Shown here piece by piece: positions 51,655-60,716 of a stretch of 64,000 nucleotides of DNA. The notes below the pieces were generated by a model. It saw only the letters and a list, made by a program, of their open reading frames with translations, made no database searches and was not told the DNA's origin. Made by a program: the position numbers and the translations under genes. The DNA is from Alteribacillus bidgolensis (GTDB lineage: Bacteria; Bacillota; Bacilli; Bacillales; Marinococcaceae), in NCBI RefSeq assembly GCF_002886255.1, contig NZ_KZ614149.1:434001-498000 (forward strand), given 5' to 3'. Position 1 is the stretch's first letter, and each line of letters begins with the position of its first letter.

Positions 51655-53055
51655 ATGCTGTTTGAGCAAGGGAAATGGACCACGGTTTCACAGCTTACTA
51701 CACATATTAAAAAGACAATAGAGATGGAGTCTAATCTTCAGCAAGTATGGTTAAGAGCTGAGATTTCAAATTTTAAAAAGCACAGTCGCGGTCATATGTA
51801 TTTTACCTTAAAGGATGAAAAATCAAGAATTTCAGCTGTCATGTTTGCTGGTAATAACCGCTTTTTAACCTTTCAGCCCGAAAATGGAATGAAAGTTTTA
51901 ATAAAGGGTCATGTTTCTGTGTATGAGCCATTCGGGCAGTATCAGCTGTATGTGAAAGAGATGGAACCAGACGGTATTGGCCAATTGTACATTCAATATG
52001 AAAAATTAAAAAAACAATTAGAAACTGAAGGCCTTTTTGCACCAGAGCGTAAAAAGTCATTGCCTGTATTTCCGCGCGAAATAGCTATCATTACTTCTCC
52101 AACTGGTGCAGCAATCAGAGATATGATTACAACGCTGAAAAGACGGTTTCCCTTAATTAGAATTACACTGTTTCCTGTCCTCGTTCAGGGCGAAAACGCT
52201 CCTGTATCGATTTCTTCTGCAATGGAAAAAGCCGAATTAATGGGTGGATTTGATCTAATTATTTTCGGCAGAGGCGGAGGTTCCATTGAAGAATTGTGGG
52301 CATTTAATGAAGAAGCCGTGGCAAGAAAAATTGCATCTCTGTCTATTCCGACTATTTCTGCAGTAGGGCATGAAACAGATTTCACTATTGCCGATTTTAC
52401 AGCTGACTTAAGAGCAGCAACACCAACAGCAGCAGCTGAAATGGCTGTCCCGGTACTTAAAGAACTTGAAAAACAGCATAACCAGTTGAAAACACGTCTT
52501 CAAAAAGCGTTGAAAGACCAAGTTAAAAGAGAAAATGAAAAGCTTGAGCGAATAAAGCGATCGTATGCCTTTAGGTATCCAACCCATTTAATAAAGCAAA
52601 AAGAACAAGAATTAGATCGTTTATTAGAAAGGTTAAATAAAGCACTATTTGACAAAAAAGAGCTTCGTAGAGAGCAGCTTCTTACGTTTAAAAAGCGCCT
52701 TGAACGACAGCATCCTTATCGGCTGTTAGAAGGTGAAAGATCGAAACTGAATCATATGGATGAAAAGACCTTTAAAGCAATGGAACGTTATTTAACAGGG
52801 AAATATGAACGTTTCAAACATACGCTGCAAAAGCTTAATATTCTTAACCCTCTCGAAGTGATGCAAAGAGGATATAACGTCACCTATAATCAGAAGGGGC
52901 AGTTGGTGAAGTCCATCAAACAAATTGAACCAGGTGAAGAGATTTCCATGCATATTCAAGATGGAACTGTTCACGCCAAGGCTGAATCTGTTTCAAAGGA
53001 TTCACTATGGTTTGGTAATAAGTCGGATAAGGGAGATGGAGTACGTGACAGATGA
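51655..53055 (+). CDS. xseA: Exodeoxyribonuclease VII large subunit
   Basis: A 466-residue nuclease subunit with the N-terminal OB fold (VWLRAEISNFKKHSRGHMYF, then TLKDEKSRISAVMF), the catalytic domain (PREIAIITSPTGAAIRDMIT, FGRGGGSIEELWAFNEE and SAVGHETDFTI) and a coiled coil. Length is normal. It overlaps xseB by 11 bp. Confidence 0.94.
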   Translation: MLFEQGKWTTVSQLTTHIKKTIEMESNLQQVWLRAEISNFKKHSRGHMYFTLKDEKSRISAVMFAGNNRFLTFQPENGMKVLIKGHVSVYEPFGQYQLYVKEMEPDGIGQLYIQYEKLKKQLETEGLFAPERKKSLPVFPREIAIITSPTGAAIRDMITTLKRRFPLIRITLFPVLVQGENAPVSISSAMEKAELMGGFDLIIFGRGGGSIEELWAFNEEAVARKIASLSIPTISAVGHETDFTIADFTADLRAATPTAAAEMAVPVLKELEKQHNQLKTRLQKALKDQVKRENEKLERIKRSYAFRYPTHLIKQKEQELDRLLERLNKALFDKKELRREQLLTFKKRLERQHPYRLLEGERSKLNHMDEKTFKAMERYLTGKYERFKHTLQKLNILNPLEVMQRGYNVTYNQKGQLVKSIKQIEPGEEISMHIQDGTVHAKAESVSKDSLWFGNKSDKGDGVRDR

Positions 53056-53287
53056 TAATTTGAAAAATGTATCGTTTGAAGAAGCTATGGAAAAATTAGA
53101 AGGCATTGTAGAAAAACTCGAAGAAGGTGAGGTTCCTTTAGAGCAGGCAATTGTTATGTATCAAGAGGGGATGAGCCTTTCTAACGTTTGTCATGAAAAA
53201 CTGCAGCGTATTGAGAAACAGATGGACAGAGTAGTAGAGGAAGATGGGGAAGTAAAACCTCTCTTATCTGAGGAGGATGAAGAGTGA
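53045..53287 (+). CDS. xseB: Exodeoxyribonuclease VII small subunit
   Basis: An 80-residue helical protein: VSFEEAMEKLEGIVEKLEEG, then EVPLEQAIVMYQEGMSL. The start at GTG 53045 has AAGGGAG 9 bp upstream; the ATG at 53036 would have the same site abutting. The frame extends upstream without translation support. It overlaps xseA by 11 bp and ispA by 4 bp. Confidence 0.92.
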   Translation: MTDDNLKNVSFEEAMEKLEGIVEKLEEGEVPLEQAIVMYQEGMSLSNVCHEKLQRIEKQMDRVVEEDGEVKPLLSEEDEE

Positions 53288-54171
53288 GCATCACAGAACT
53301 ACAAGCTTTTATTTCTCAATTTAAAAATGAACTGGAAAAAAGACTTCCGGCATTTTTGGAAAAACTGGAATGTCCAGATACCTTGAAAGAAGCGATGCTT
53401 TATTCTGTTAATGCCGGTGGAAAAAGGGTCCGTCCTTTGTTAATGCTCGCGGCTGTCCAGTCATATCGTAACGTAGAAGAATCTGATTATGCGGTAGCTT
53501 GTGCAGTCGAAATGGTTCATACGTATTCTCTTATTCATGATGACTTACCGTCTATGGATGATGATGACTATCGGCGCGGAAAACCAACAAACCATAAAGT
53601 ATTTGGAGAAGCATTTGCCGTTTTGGCTGGTGATGCCCTGCTAACCAAAGCATTTGAAGTTATTAGTTCACTTAAAGAGTTAGAAAGTCATAACAAAATA
53701 TTATTAATAAGAGAATTAGCCAAATCGGCAGGGGCTGAAGGAATGGTCGGTGGACAGGCTGCAGATTTAGAGGGAGAAGGAAAAGATCTTTCATTAGAGC
53801 AGCTTGAATATATTCATCACCATAAAACAGGAGATCTTTTAAGTTTTTCCGTTGTGGCAGGCGGGATATTAGGTGAAGCTCCAGACAATGATATGGATTA
53901 TATCAGAGGGTTCGCCAGAGAGCTGGGCCTGGTTTTTCAAATTAAAGATGATATATTGGATATTGAAGGCGATTCAATAGAAATGGGAAAGGCAGCCGGT
54001 AGTGATGAATGCCGAGAAAAAAGCACATATCCAAGATTATTAACACTTGATGGTGCCAAAGAAAAACTCATCACTCATGCGGATAATGCAAAAGAATACT
54101 TACGTTCTGTATCAGGTAATCCACTATTACTTGAGGATTTTATACATTATATTACGGAGCGGACCAAATAA
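53284..54171 (+). CDS. ispA: Polyprenyl (farnesyl/geranyl) diphosphate synthase
   Basis: A 295-residue prenyltransferase that condenses isopentenyl diphosphate. First aspartate-rich motif HDDLPSMDDDDYRRGKPTNH, second FQIKDDILDIEG. GTG overlaps the xseB stop. Together with dxs downstream it belongs to isoprenoid synthesis. The OLE RNA follows. Confidence 0.94.
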   Translation: MSITELQAFISQFKNELEKRLPAFLEKLECPDTLKEAMLYSVNAGGKRVRPLLMLAAVQSYRNVEESDYAVACAVEMVHTYSLIHDDLPSMDDDDYRRGKPTNHKVFGEAFAVLAGDALLTKAFEVISSLKELESHNKILLIRELAKSAGAEGMVGGQAADLEGEGKDLSLEQLEYIHHHKTGDLLSFSVVAGGILGEAPDNDMDYIRGFARELGLVFQIKDDILDIEGDSIEMGKAAGSDECREKSTYPRLLTLDGAKEKLITHADNAKEYLRSVSGNPLLLEDFIHYITERTK

Positions 54172-54189
54172 TTTTGTGATATTTCAATT

Positions 54190-54227
54190 ATTTGTGCTAA
54201 GTTTTTAGATCGTGGTATAATATATAT
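54190..54227 (+). promoter_or_regulatory. Extended -10 promoter for the OLE RNA
   Basis: TTGTGC is followed 18 bp later by TATAAT (54216-54221), preceded by TG in the extended -10 position (TGGTATAAT). Transcription would start near 54228, a few bases before the closing stem of the OLE RNA. It would allow OLE RNA to be made independently of the upstream operon. Confidence 0.55.
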
Positions 54228-54819
54228 ACAAAATATCGGATGGTGCAGTATTCTAGTCGATTCTCCATTCTCGAGGGCGGGCCTAAAAATCCGCTGAAGG
54301 GCACATCGATGAAGTTCCTGATGCCGGCTCGAAGCGCCCAGCTTTGGGTCGGTGTTGGGAGTAAAGGTGTAAGGGCGATCCACAAAGGCATGTGGGCGTG
54401 AACCCTTTCACCGCGGAGGCCTCTTATTTTATGGGTAAATAAGAGGTAAGACCTGCAAGGCATGCCAGAGGGAAGGTATGTGTGCAGCGTAGCCTGCCTT
54501 GAGTGGAGCAGCGGGGAAGGTAAAGTCTAGGATGATTACCGTAGGCCAACGGATACTTTCCTATCACCTGAAACCTGCTCTGCAAAAGAGGCTAAGAGAG
54601 TGGCACGGAATTGTTGAGGAAAACTCCTAGACTGTTCATATAGACGAATGAAGTGGATTGCAGTGTGTGCTGAGTGGCAATCCAGTCTGATGTCCGGCGA
54701 CGGCATCAAGCTGTTTTTAAAGGGAAACCACCAAGGCGGCGACGCTTTGGCAAGCAGCTGGGAAATCCTACTGGACCTAAGACACAATGTTTACGCTTTA
54801 TATCGGCCATCCGATATCT
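54228..54819 (+). ncRNA. ole: OLE RNA (Ornate, Large, Extremophilic)
   Basis: A stretch of nearly 590 bases between ispA and oapA/dxs with no long frame that makes sense and strongly structured, GC-richer sequence. ATATCGGATGG (54233-54243) pairs perfectly with CCATCCGATAT (54807-54817), closing the RNA with 11 bp. Inside are many complementary arms, for example CCTCTTATTT/AAATAAGAGG (54419-54448). Position between ispA and dxs, size near 600 nt, and the adjoining OapA gene are those described for OLE RNA in Bacillus halodurans. OLE forms a ribonucleoprotein at the membrane with OapA and OapB and matters for ethanol, cold and Mg2+ stress tolerance. Identity is by context and structure. Confidence 0.88.
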
Positions 54820-54865
54820 ACATATATTTATTTTAACCAACATTCTTAAAATATATTAGGTGATT

Positions 54866-55474
54866 ATGCAAATAATGAAAAGTATATGGAAAAATTCTAT
54901 ACGTTGGAGCGTTTTAATTGCCGTTATCACACTGGTGTTAGCGGCTATTTTTTCAATTATTTCCACTGCAGTTCTTAGTGGAGTAGACTGGGCCGTTGGA
55001 ATGATTATAGTGCTTGTGATCGTTCTTGTTGGTGTGTTTTTTGATATGATTGGAGTAGCGGCCACCGCAGCGTCTGAAAAACCATTTCATTCGATGGCTT
55101 CAAAAAAGGTACCCGGTGCTTATCAAGCAATGAAGGTCACAAGAAATGCAGATAAAGTAGCAAATTTTTGTGCGGATGTTATTGGTGATATATCCGGTGT
55201 AGTAAGCGGAACAGCAGCTTCAGCTGTTGTATTGCAATTTACATTTGCTTTAGGTTCTAGCGATGGAAGTACGCTTCAATTTATACTAGGTGTAATATTT
55301 ACAGCTGTGGTAGCAGCATTAACAGTAGGTGGAAAAGCATTAGGCAAAACATTTGCCATTACTTTTTCTACCGCAATAATTTTTCAAGTTGGACGTATCT
55401 TTTATATACTTGAACATAAATTAAAAATTAAATTATTTAACAAAAAGACGACCAAGAAAACAAAGAAAGTTTAA
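54866..55474 (+). CDS. oapA: OLE RNA-associated membrane protein OapA
   Basis: A 202-residue integral membrane protein with four predicted transmembrane helices (VLIAVITLVLAAIFSIIST, MIIVLVIVLVGVFFDMIGVA, QFILGVIFTAVVAALTV and an Ala-rich one near residues 115-135) and a basic C-terminal tail (KKTTKKTKK). A DUF21-like pattern is seen in the VGVFFDMIGVAATAASE segment. OapA binds OLE RNA and takes it to the membrane. The gene follows OLE as in B. halodurans. ATG 54866 with AGGTGAT is used; the frame opens 6 bp before. Confidence 0.88.
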   Translation: MQIMKSIWKNSIRWSVLIAVITLVLAAIFSIISTAVLSGVDWAVGMIIVLVIVLVGVFFDMIGVAATAASEKPFHSMASKKVPGAYQAMKVTRNADKVANFCADVIGDISGVVSGTAASAVVLQFTFALGSSDGSTLQFILGVIFTAVVAALTVGGKALGKTFAITFSTAIIFQVGRIFYILEHKLKIKLFNKKTTKKTKKV

Positions 55475-55500
55475 AACGACTGAAAGTGAGGGTTCGCTTC

Positions 55501-57390
55501 ATGGATTTAAAAACAATAAAGGACCCGGCAATTGTACAAGCATGCAGCCGACAAGAACTTGAAAGTCTAGCTCAACATATTAGAGAGTTTCTTATTCAGA
55601 AGCTGTCGGTTACAGGCGGCCATTTAGGCCCTAATTTAGGTGTAGTAGAATTAACACTTGCTTTACATCATCTGTATCAAACACCAAAAGACAAAATCAT
55701 TTGGGATGTTGGGCACCAAGCTTATGTTCATAAGATACTGACTGGACGAGCTGGTCAATTTGACAGTCTGCGTAAATATAAAGGATTGTGCGGTTTTCCA
55801 AAACGAGATGAGAGTGAACATGATGTTTGGGAAACTGGCCACAGCTCTACCTCACTTTCTGCAGCTATGGGGATGGCGGTAGCTAGAGACTTAAAAGGAA
55901 GTAAGGATCAAATAGCAGCTGTTATTGGTGACGGTGCTTTAACGGGTGGAATGGCACTTGAAGCATTAAACCATATCGGTCATGAACAAACAAATTTGAC
56001 CATCATATTAAATGACAATGAAATGTCCATTGCACCAAATGTTGGAGCTCTTCACAGCATTCTTGGCCGTCTCAGAACAACAGGTAAATATCAAAAAGTT
56101 AAAGATGATATAGAATTTTTAATCAAAAAAATCCCTGCTTTTGGAGGGAGACTTGCGTCAACTGCTGAACGAGTAAAAGACAGTTTGAAATATTTACTTG
56201 TATCGGGAATGTTTTTTGAGGAAATGGGATTTACCTATCTTGGTCCTGTTGATGGTCATGATTTTGACGACCTGTTGTCTAATATTAAATATGGACGAGA
56301 TACAAATGGTCCGGTAATCGTTCATGTGTTAACCAAAAAAGGAAAAGGCTATGCTCCAGCTGAAAACGATGCTAAAGGTACATGGCATGGGCTCGGGCCT
56401 TATAAAATCGAATCGGGAGAAGTAGTGAAAAAACCGGGACCTCCTGCATACAGTGCAGTATTTAGCAGTACATTACAAAGACTCGCTCATAAAGATGAGA
56501 GAATTGTAGCTTTAACAGCTGCTATGCCCGGCGGTACCAAACTGGATCAATTTGGTGCTGAGTTTCCGGAAAGAATGTTTGATGTAGGTATAGCTGAACA
56601 GCATGCCACCACTATGGCAGGCGGATTAGCTACACAAGGGATGAAACCTGTATTTGCCGTGTATTCCACGTTTTTGCAGCGAGGTTATGATCAACTTGTA
56701 CATGATGTATGCAGGCAAAACTTGAATGTATTTTTTGCGATTGACAGGGCCGGCCTTGTTGGAGCGGATGGAGAAACGCATCAAGGGGTTTTTGACATTG
56801 CTTATTTACGGCACCTTCCTAACATGAAAGTGTTAATGCCAAAAGATGAGAATGAATTACAGCATATGATTTATACAGCTTTACGATATGATGACGGTCC
56901 CATTGCAGTTCGTTACCCCCGCGGTAATGGCTATGGAGTTAAAATGGATGAGGAATTAAAAGAGTTAGAAATCGGAAAATGGGAAATCCTTAAGGATGGC
57001 AAAGATGCAACAATATTATCTTTTGGTACTATGCTTCCGGTAGCTGTTGAAGCAGCTAAGACGCTTTCTGAACAAAATGTCCATGTTCGTGTCGTAAATG
57101 CCAGATCGGCTAAGCCGTTAGATGCAGATCTTTTGAAAGAACTGCAGGAAGAAGGACAGCCTATTCTTACTTTGGAAGAAGCAGTTTTAAAGGGAAGTTT
57201 TGGAAGTGCAGTTCTTGAGCACTTTCATGATACAGGCTGTCATAACATGGTAATAGAACGGATGGGCATACCAGATAGATACATTGAACATGGCAGTGTA
57301 CCGGAATTATATGAGGAAATAGGATTGACTGCAGAAGAAGTTATAAATAAAATTTTTACACTTGTCCCTAGAAGACGGCAAAGGGCGTAG
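55501..57390 (+). CDS. dxs: 1-deoxy-D-xylulose-5-phosphate synthase
   Basis: A 629-residue thiamine-diphosphate enzyme, first step of the MEP isoprenoid pathway. The ThDP motif GDGALTGGMALEALN is near residue 145, the histidine in GHQAYVHKILTGR near 80 and the catalytic-domain DRAGLVGADGETHQG follow. The start at 55501 (MDLKTIKDP) has GAGGG upstream and matches relatives; the open frame starts 15 bp earlier. Length is normal. Confidence 0.95.
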   Translation: MDLKTIKDPAIVQACSRQELESLAQHIREFLIQKLSVTGGHLGPNLGVVELTLALHHLYQTPKDKIIWDVGHQAYVHKILTGRAGQFDSLRKYKGLCGFPKRDESEHDVWETGHSSTSLSAAMGMAVARDLKGSKDQIAAVIGDGALTGGMALEALNHIGHEQTNLTIILNDNEMSIAPNVGALHSILGRLRTTGKYQKVKDDIEFLIKKIPAFGGRLASTAERVKDSLKYLLVSGMFFEEMGFTYLGPVDGHDFDDLLSNIKYGRDTNGPVIVHVLTKKGKGYAPAENDAKGTWHGLGPYKIESGEVVKKPGPPAYSAVFSSTLQRLAHKDERIVALTAAMPGGTKLDQFGAEFPERMFDVGIAEQHATTMAGGLATQGMKPVFAVYSTFLQRGYDQLVHDVCRQNLNVFFAIDRAGLVGADGETHQGVFDIAYLRHLPNMKVLMPKDENELQHMIYTALRYDDGPIAVRYPRGNGYGVKMDEELKELEIGKWEILKDGKDATILSFGTMLPVAVEAAKTLSEQNVHVRVVNARSAKPLDADLLKELQEEGQPILTLEEAVLKGSFGSAVLEHFHDTGCHNMVIERMGIPDRYIEHGSVPELYEEIGLTAEEVINKIFTLVPRRRQRA

Positions 57391-57393
57391 ACC

Positions 57394-58224
57394 ATGAAAA
57401 AAGAACGAATAGATATATTATTAGTCGAACAAGGTTTTTTTGATTCACGAGAAAAAGCAAAGCGCTCGATTATGGCAGGTTTAGTATTAGCTGACAATGA
57501 ACGTATTGACAAACCCGGCACTAAAATTGACAGATCTACCTCTATTCGTATAAAAGGAGAAGCAATCCCTTACGTCAGCCGCGGGGGATTTAAACTTGAA
57601 AAAGCGTTAAATGTATTCCCGTTAAACCTGCAAAACAAAATTGTGCTGGATATAGGAGCTTCTACTGGAGGCTTTACGGATTGTGCTTTGCAAAATGGGG
57701 CTAAAATGGTTTACGCTGTGGATGTTGGATACAATCAGTTATCGTGGAAACTGCGTAATCACGATAAAGTTGAAGTAATGGAACGCTTTAATTTTCGATA
57801 TGCAGCACCCGAACATTTTAAAGATAAACCTGAGGCAGCGGTAGCTGATGTATCTTTTATATCTTTAAAACTTCTTTTGCCTCCATTAAAAAATATATTA
57901 ACGAAGGATAGTCAAGTATGTTTGTTAATAAAGCCTCAATTTGAAGCAGGACGTGACAAAGTTGGAAAAAAAGGTATTGTTCGTGATCCAAACGTCCATC
58001 GTCAAGTTATTTATGATATTCTTTCGTTTGCAACATCCACAGGGTTTACTCCGGTAGATATGGATTTTTCTCCAATAACTGGAGGAGACGGTAATATCGA
58101 ATTTTTATTGTTTATGCAATGGCACCCTTTGCCTCAAAATGAAAATTTAATTACGGAAAAGAATGTATCTTCTGTTGTTGAAAAAGCCCACTCCCACTTT
58201 CATGCCGTTCAACGGGGTGAGTAA
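57394..58224 (+). CDS. yqxC: TlyA-family rRNA 2'-O-methyltransferase/YqxC
   Basis: A 276-residue protein: N-terminal S4 RNA-binding domain (ERIDILLVEQGFFDSREKAK), a linker with YVSRGGFKLEKAL, and an SAM-binding Rossmann domain (VLDIGASTGGFTDCALQNGA) with a K-D-K-E type catalytic set. Homologues methylate ribosomal RNA. The gene is 3 bp after dxs. In mycobacteria TlyA methylates 16S and 23S rRNA; a comparable role in Bacillus is likely. Confidence 0.9.
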   Translation: MKKERIDILLVEQGFFDSREKAKRSIMAGLVLADNERIDKPGTKIDRSTSIRIKGEAIPYVSRGGFKLEKALNVFPLNLQNKIVLDIGASTGGFTDCALQNGAKMVYAVDVGYNQLSWKLRNHDKVEVMERFNFRYAAPEHFKDKPEAAVADVSFISLKLLLPPLKNILTKDSQVCLLIKPQFEAGRDKVGKKGIVRDPNVHRQVIYDILSFATSTGFTPVDMDFSPITGGDGNIEFLLFMQWHPLPQNENLITEKNVSSVVEKAHSHFHAVQRGE

Positions 58225-58401
58225 GTATTTCTCATCCCCCTGTTGAATGAATACCCCTTCAAATCCTAAACATATGTTTTCACCTTCTCTTCTCTATATT
58301 TTTACTCGTATGTTTGTATAAATATAAAAAATTAGTTATGATACAATTAGCACTTTTACTATATAGCCAATGATATTGGAAGCATCAAGAGGAGGTTGCA
58401 C

Positions 58402-58851
58402 ATGAATAAAGGGCAGCGTCATATTAAAATTAGAGAATTAATAACAGACTTGGATATAGAGACACAAGATGAATTGGTGGATCGGTTAAAAAAGGGCGGT
58501 TATAATGTAACTCAAGCAACTGTTTCTAGAGACATAAAAGAACTGCATCTGGTTAAAGTACCGATGATGGACGGAAGATATAAATACAGTTTGCCGGCAG
58601 ATCAAAGATTTAATCCTTTACAAAAGTTAAAAAGAGCGCTTGTTGACAGCTTTATCGGAGTTGATCAAGCTGACAATCTCATTGTTATGAAAACCCTTCC
58701 TGGAAATGCTAATGCTGTTGCGGTATTAATCGATAATTTAGATTGGGAAGAGATATTAGGTACCATTTGCGGAGACGATACGATATTAATTATTTGCCGT
58801 GATAAAAAACAAGCTGGTCCTATTGTGGATCGGTTCCTTGAAATGCTTTAA
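58402..58851 (+). CDS. argR: Arginine repressor ArgR/AhrC
   Basis: A 149-residue arginine-responsive regulator, the length of B. subtilis AhrC. Winged HTH with QATVSRDIKELHL, then the C-terminal hexamerisation/arginine-binding domain with GTICGDDTILIICRD. The start at 58402 follows GAGGAGG; the frame opens 6 bp earlier. Confidence 0.95.
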   Translation: MNKGQRHIKIRELITDLDIETQDELVDRLKKGGYNVTQATVSRDIKELHLVKVPMMDGRYKYSLPADQRFNPLQKLKRALVDSFIGVDQADNLIVMKTLPGNANAVAVLIDNLDWEEILGTICGDDTILIICRDKKQAGPIVDRFLEML

Positions 58852-58876
58852 TTTAAAAGATGATCGAGGTGCTTTC

Positions 58877-60598
58877 ATGCTCGAAGAACTTTCAATAAAA
58901 AATTTCGCTATTATTGAAGAATTAACCGTTCCATTCGGTGAAGGACTGACAGTATTAACTGGAGAAACAGGTGCCGGTAAATCAATTATTATCGATGCTA
59001 TTGGCTTATTAATTGGAGGGCGCAGTTCAGTAGAATATGTACGTCACGGGGAAAAACGTGCAGAAATAGAAGGATTGTTTCGAATTAATACTTCACATCC
59101 TTCAAGAAAGAAGCTTGAGGATGCCGGCATTGAAGTAGAAGAAGATATGGTGGTATTAAGAAGAGATATTACAGATCAAGGAAAAAGCGTTTGCCGTATA
59201 AATGGAAAATTAGTAACACTAGCTATACTGCGGGAAACAGGACAATCTTTAGTCGATATACATGGTCAACATGAACATCAGGAATTAATGCAGCCAGAAA
59301 AACATATTACAATGCTTGATCGTTTCGCAGGAAAAAAACTGTATGAAACACTTCAGGATTACAAATCGCGGTATCAAACCTTTACAAAACTTCAATCAGA
59401 ATTAGAAAAATGGAAAGAAAACGATCAAGAAACGGCAAACCGCCTTGATTTTATCCAATACCAATTAAATGAGATAGAAGCAGCAAGTTTAGTCCCTGGA
59501 GAAGATGAAGAATTAGTGAAAGAAAGACATATTTTATCGAATAGTGAAAAATTATTCAGTCAGCTGAATAACACCTATGAAAGCCTCTATGGTGAAGGAA
59601 AAGCATTAGACTGGGCAGGGCTGGCTATGTCACATTCTGAAGATGCTGCAGCTATTGATAGTGACATGGAGAAAGTTAATGAATCCATTCATACAGCTTA
59701 TTATATGCTTGAAGAAGCAGCTTTCTCATTAAGAAACCATGTAGACTCTTTATTATTTGATCCTGAACGTTTAAATGAAATTGAAGCAAGGTTAGAGGAA
59801 ATTAAAAAGTTAAAACGAAAATACGGCAATTCTGTCATGGAAATACTTGAATTTTCCTCAAAAATTGAAGAAGAAATGGAGCACCTTACCAATAAGGACG
59901 AAAAAATTCAGGAATGTCAAGAACAGCTAAAAATAGCAGCTCTAGATTTAAAAGCAGAAGCTGATACGTTAACGGATTTGCGGTATCAAGCTGGAAAAGA
60001 GCTATCGGACAAAGTGAAAACGGAACTTAAAGAGCTGTATATGGATAAAGCTGAGATGGAAGTAAACGTAAAAAAATTAAAAAAAGGAAAGCAGTACGAA
60101 TGGGAGAATGGACGAACCATTTTTAATGACAATGGAAAAGATAAAGTTGAATTTTTAATGGCCACCAATGCCGGCGAACCTTTAAAGCCACTTGCCAAAG
60201 TCGCCTCTGGCGGAGAAATATCAAGAATTATGCTTGCCATGAAAACGATTTTGTCAGGTTTCCAGCACGTTACCTCCCTAATATTTGATGAAGTGGACAC
60301 CGGAGTAAGCGGACGTGTGGCCCAAGCCATCGCACAAAAAATATACCACGTTTCGGTTGGTTCTCAAGTATTATGCATTACCCATCTTCCGCAAGTAGCT
60401 GCGATGGCTGATAACCATTTATTCATCGAAAAAAGAGAGAAGGAAAACCGGGTAATAACTACTGTAAAACCAATAGATGGAATGAAGAAAGCGGATGAAA
60501 TTGCCAGAATGATATCAGGGGTAGAAATAACGGAATTGACACGAAAAAATGCAAATGAATTATTGGCTATGGCCGAGAAGATTAAAACCAAATCATGA
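58877..60598 (+). CDS. recN: DNA repair protein RecN
   Basis: A 573-residue SMC-like ATPase acting in double-strand break repair. Walker A is GETGAGKSIIIDAI (about residues 30-43), signature ASGGEISRIMLAMK, Walker B FDEVDTGVSGRVAQ; a coiled-coil region lies in the middle. The start at 58877 (MLEELSIKNFAII) has GAGGTG upstream; the longer frame starting at 58799 runs inside argR. Confidence 0.95.
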   Translation: MLEELSIKNFAIIEELTVPFGEGLTVLTGETGAGKSIIIDAIGLLIGGRSSVEYVRHGEKRAEIEGLFRINTSHPSRKKLEDAGIEVEEDMVVLRRDITDQGKSVCRINGKLVTLAILRETGQSLVDIHGQHEHQELMQPEKHITMLDRFAGKKLYETLQDYKSRYQTFTKLQSELEKWKENDQETANRLDFIQYQLNEIEAASLVPGEDEELVKERHILSNSEKLFSQLNNTYESLYGEGKALDWAGLAMSHSEDAAAIDSDMEKVNESIHTAYYMLEEAAFSLRNHVDSLLFDPERLNEIEARLEEIKKLKRKYGNSVMEILEFSSKIEEEMEHLTNKDEKIQECQEQLKIAALDLKAEADTLTDLRYQAGKELSDKVKTELKELYMDKAEMEVNVKKLKKGKQYEWENGRTIFNDNGKDKVEFLMATNAGEPLKPLAKVASGGEISRIMLAMKTILSGFQHVTSLIFDEVDTGVSGRVAQAIAQKIYHVSVGSQVLCITHLPQVAAMADNHLFIEKREKENRVITTVKPIDGMKKADEIARMISGVEITELTRKNANELLAMAEKIKTKS

Positions 60599-60627
60599 AA
60601 AGCTGACCAAAACAGGTCAGCTTTTTT
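60598..60627 (+). terminator. Terminator of recN
   Basis: AAAAGCTGACC and GGTCAGCTTTT form an 11-bp stem followed by TTTTATTTTT. Confidence 0.88.
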
Positions 60628-60716
60628 ATTTTTACCTGCTTATAAATCCTTTGTCAGGAGGCAATTATATGAATACAACAGATAATTTTAAATAGGGGAC
60701 GAGGAGGATTTAATGC

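Noticed and set aside
54147..54836. Several frames of 60-90 codons on both strands
   Set aside because: They lie in the OLE RNA, where base pairing rather than coding explains the sequence; none has a ribosome-binding site.
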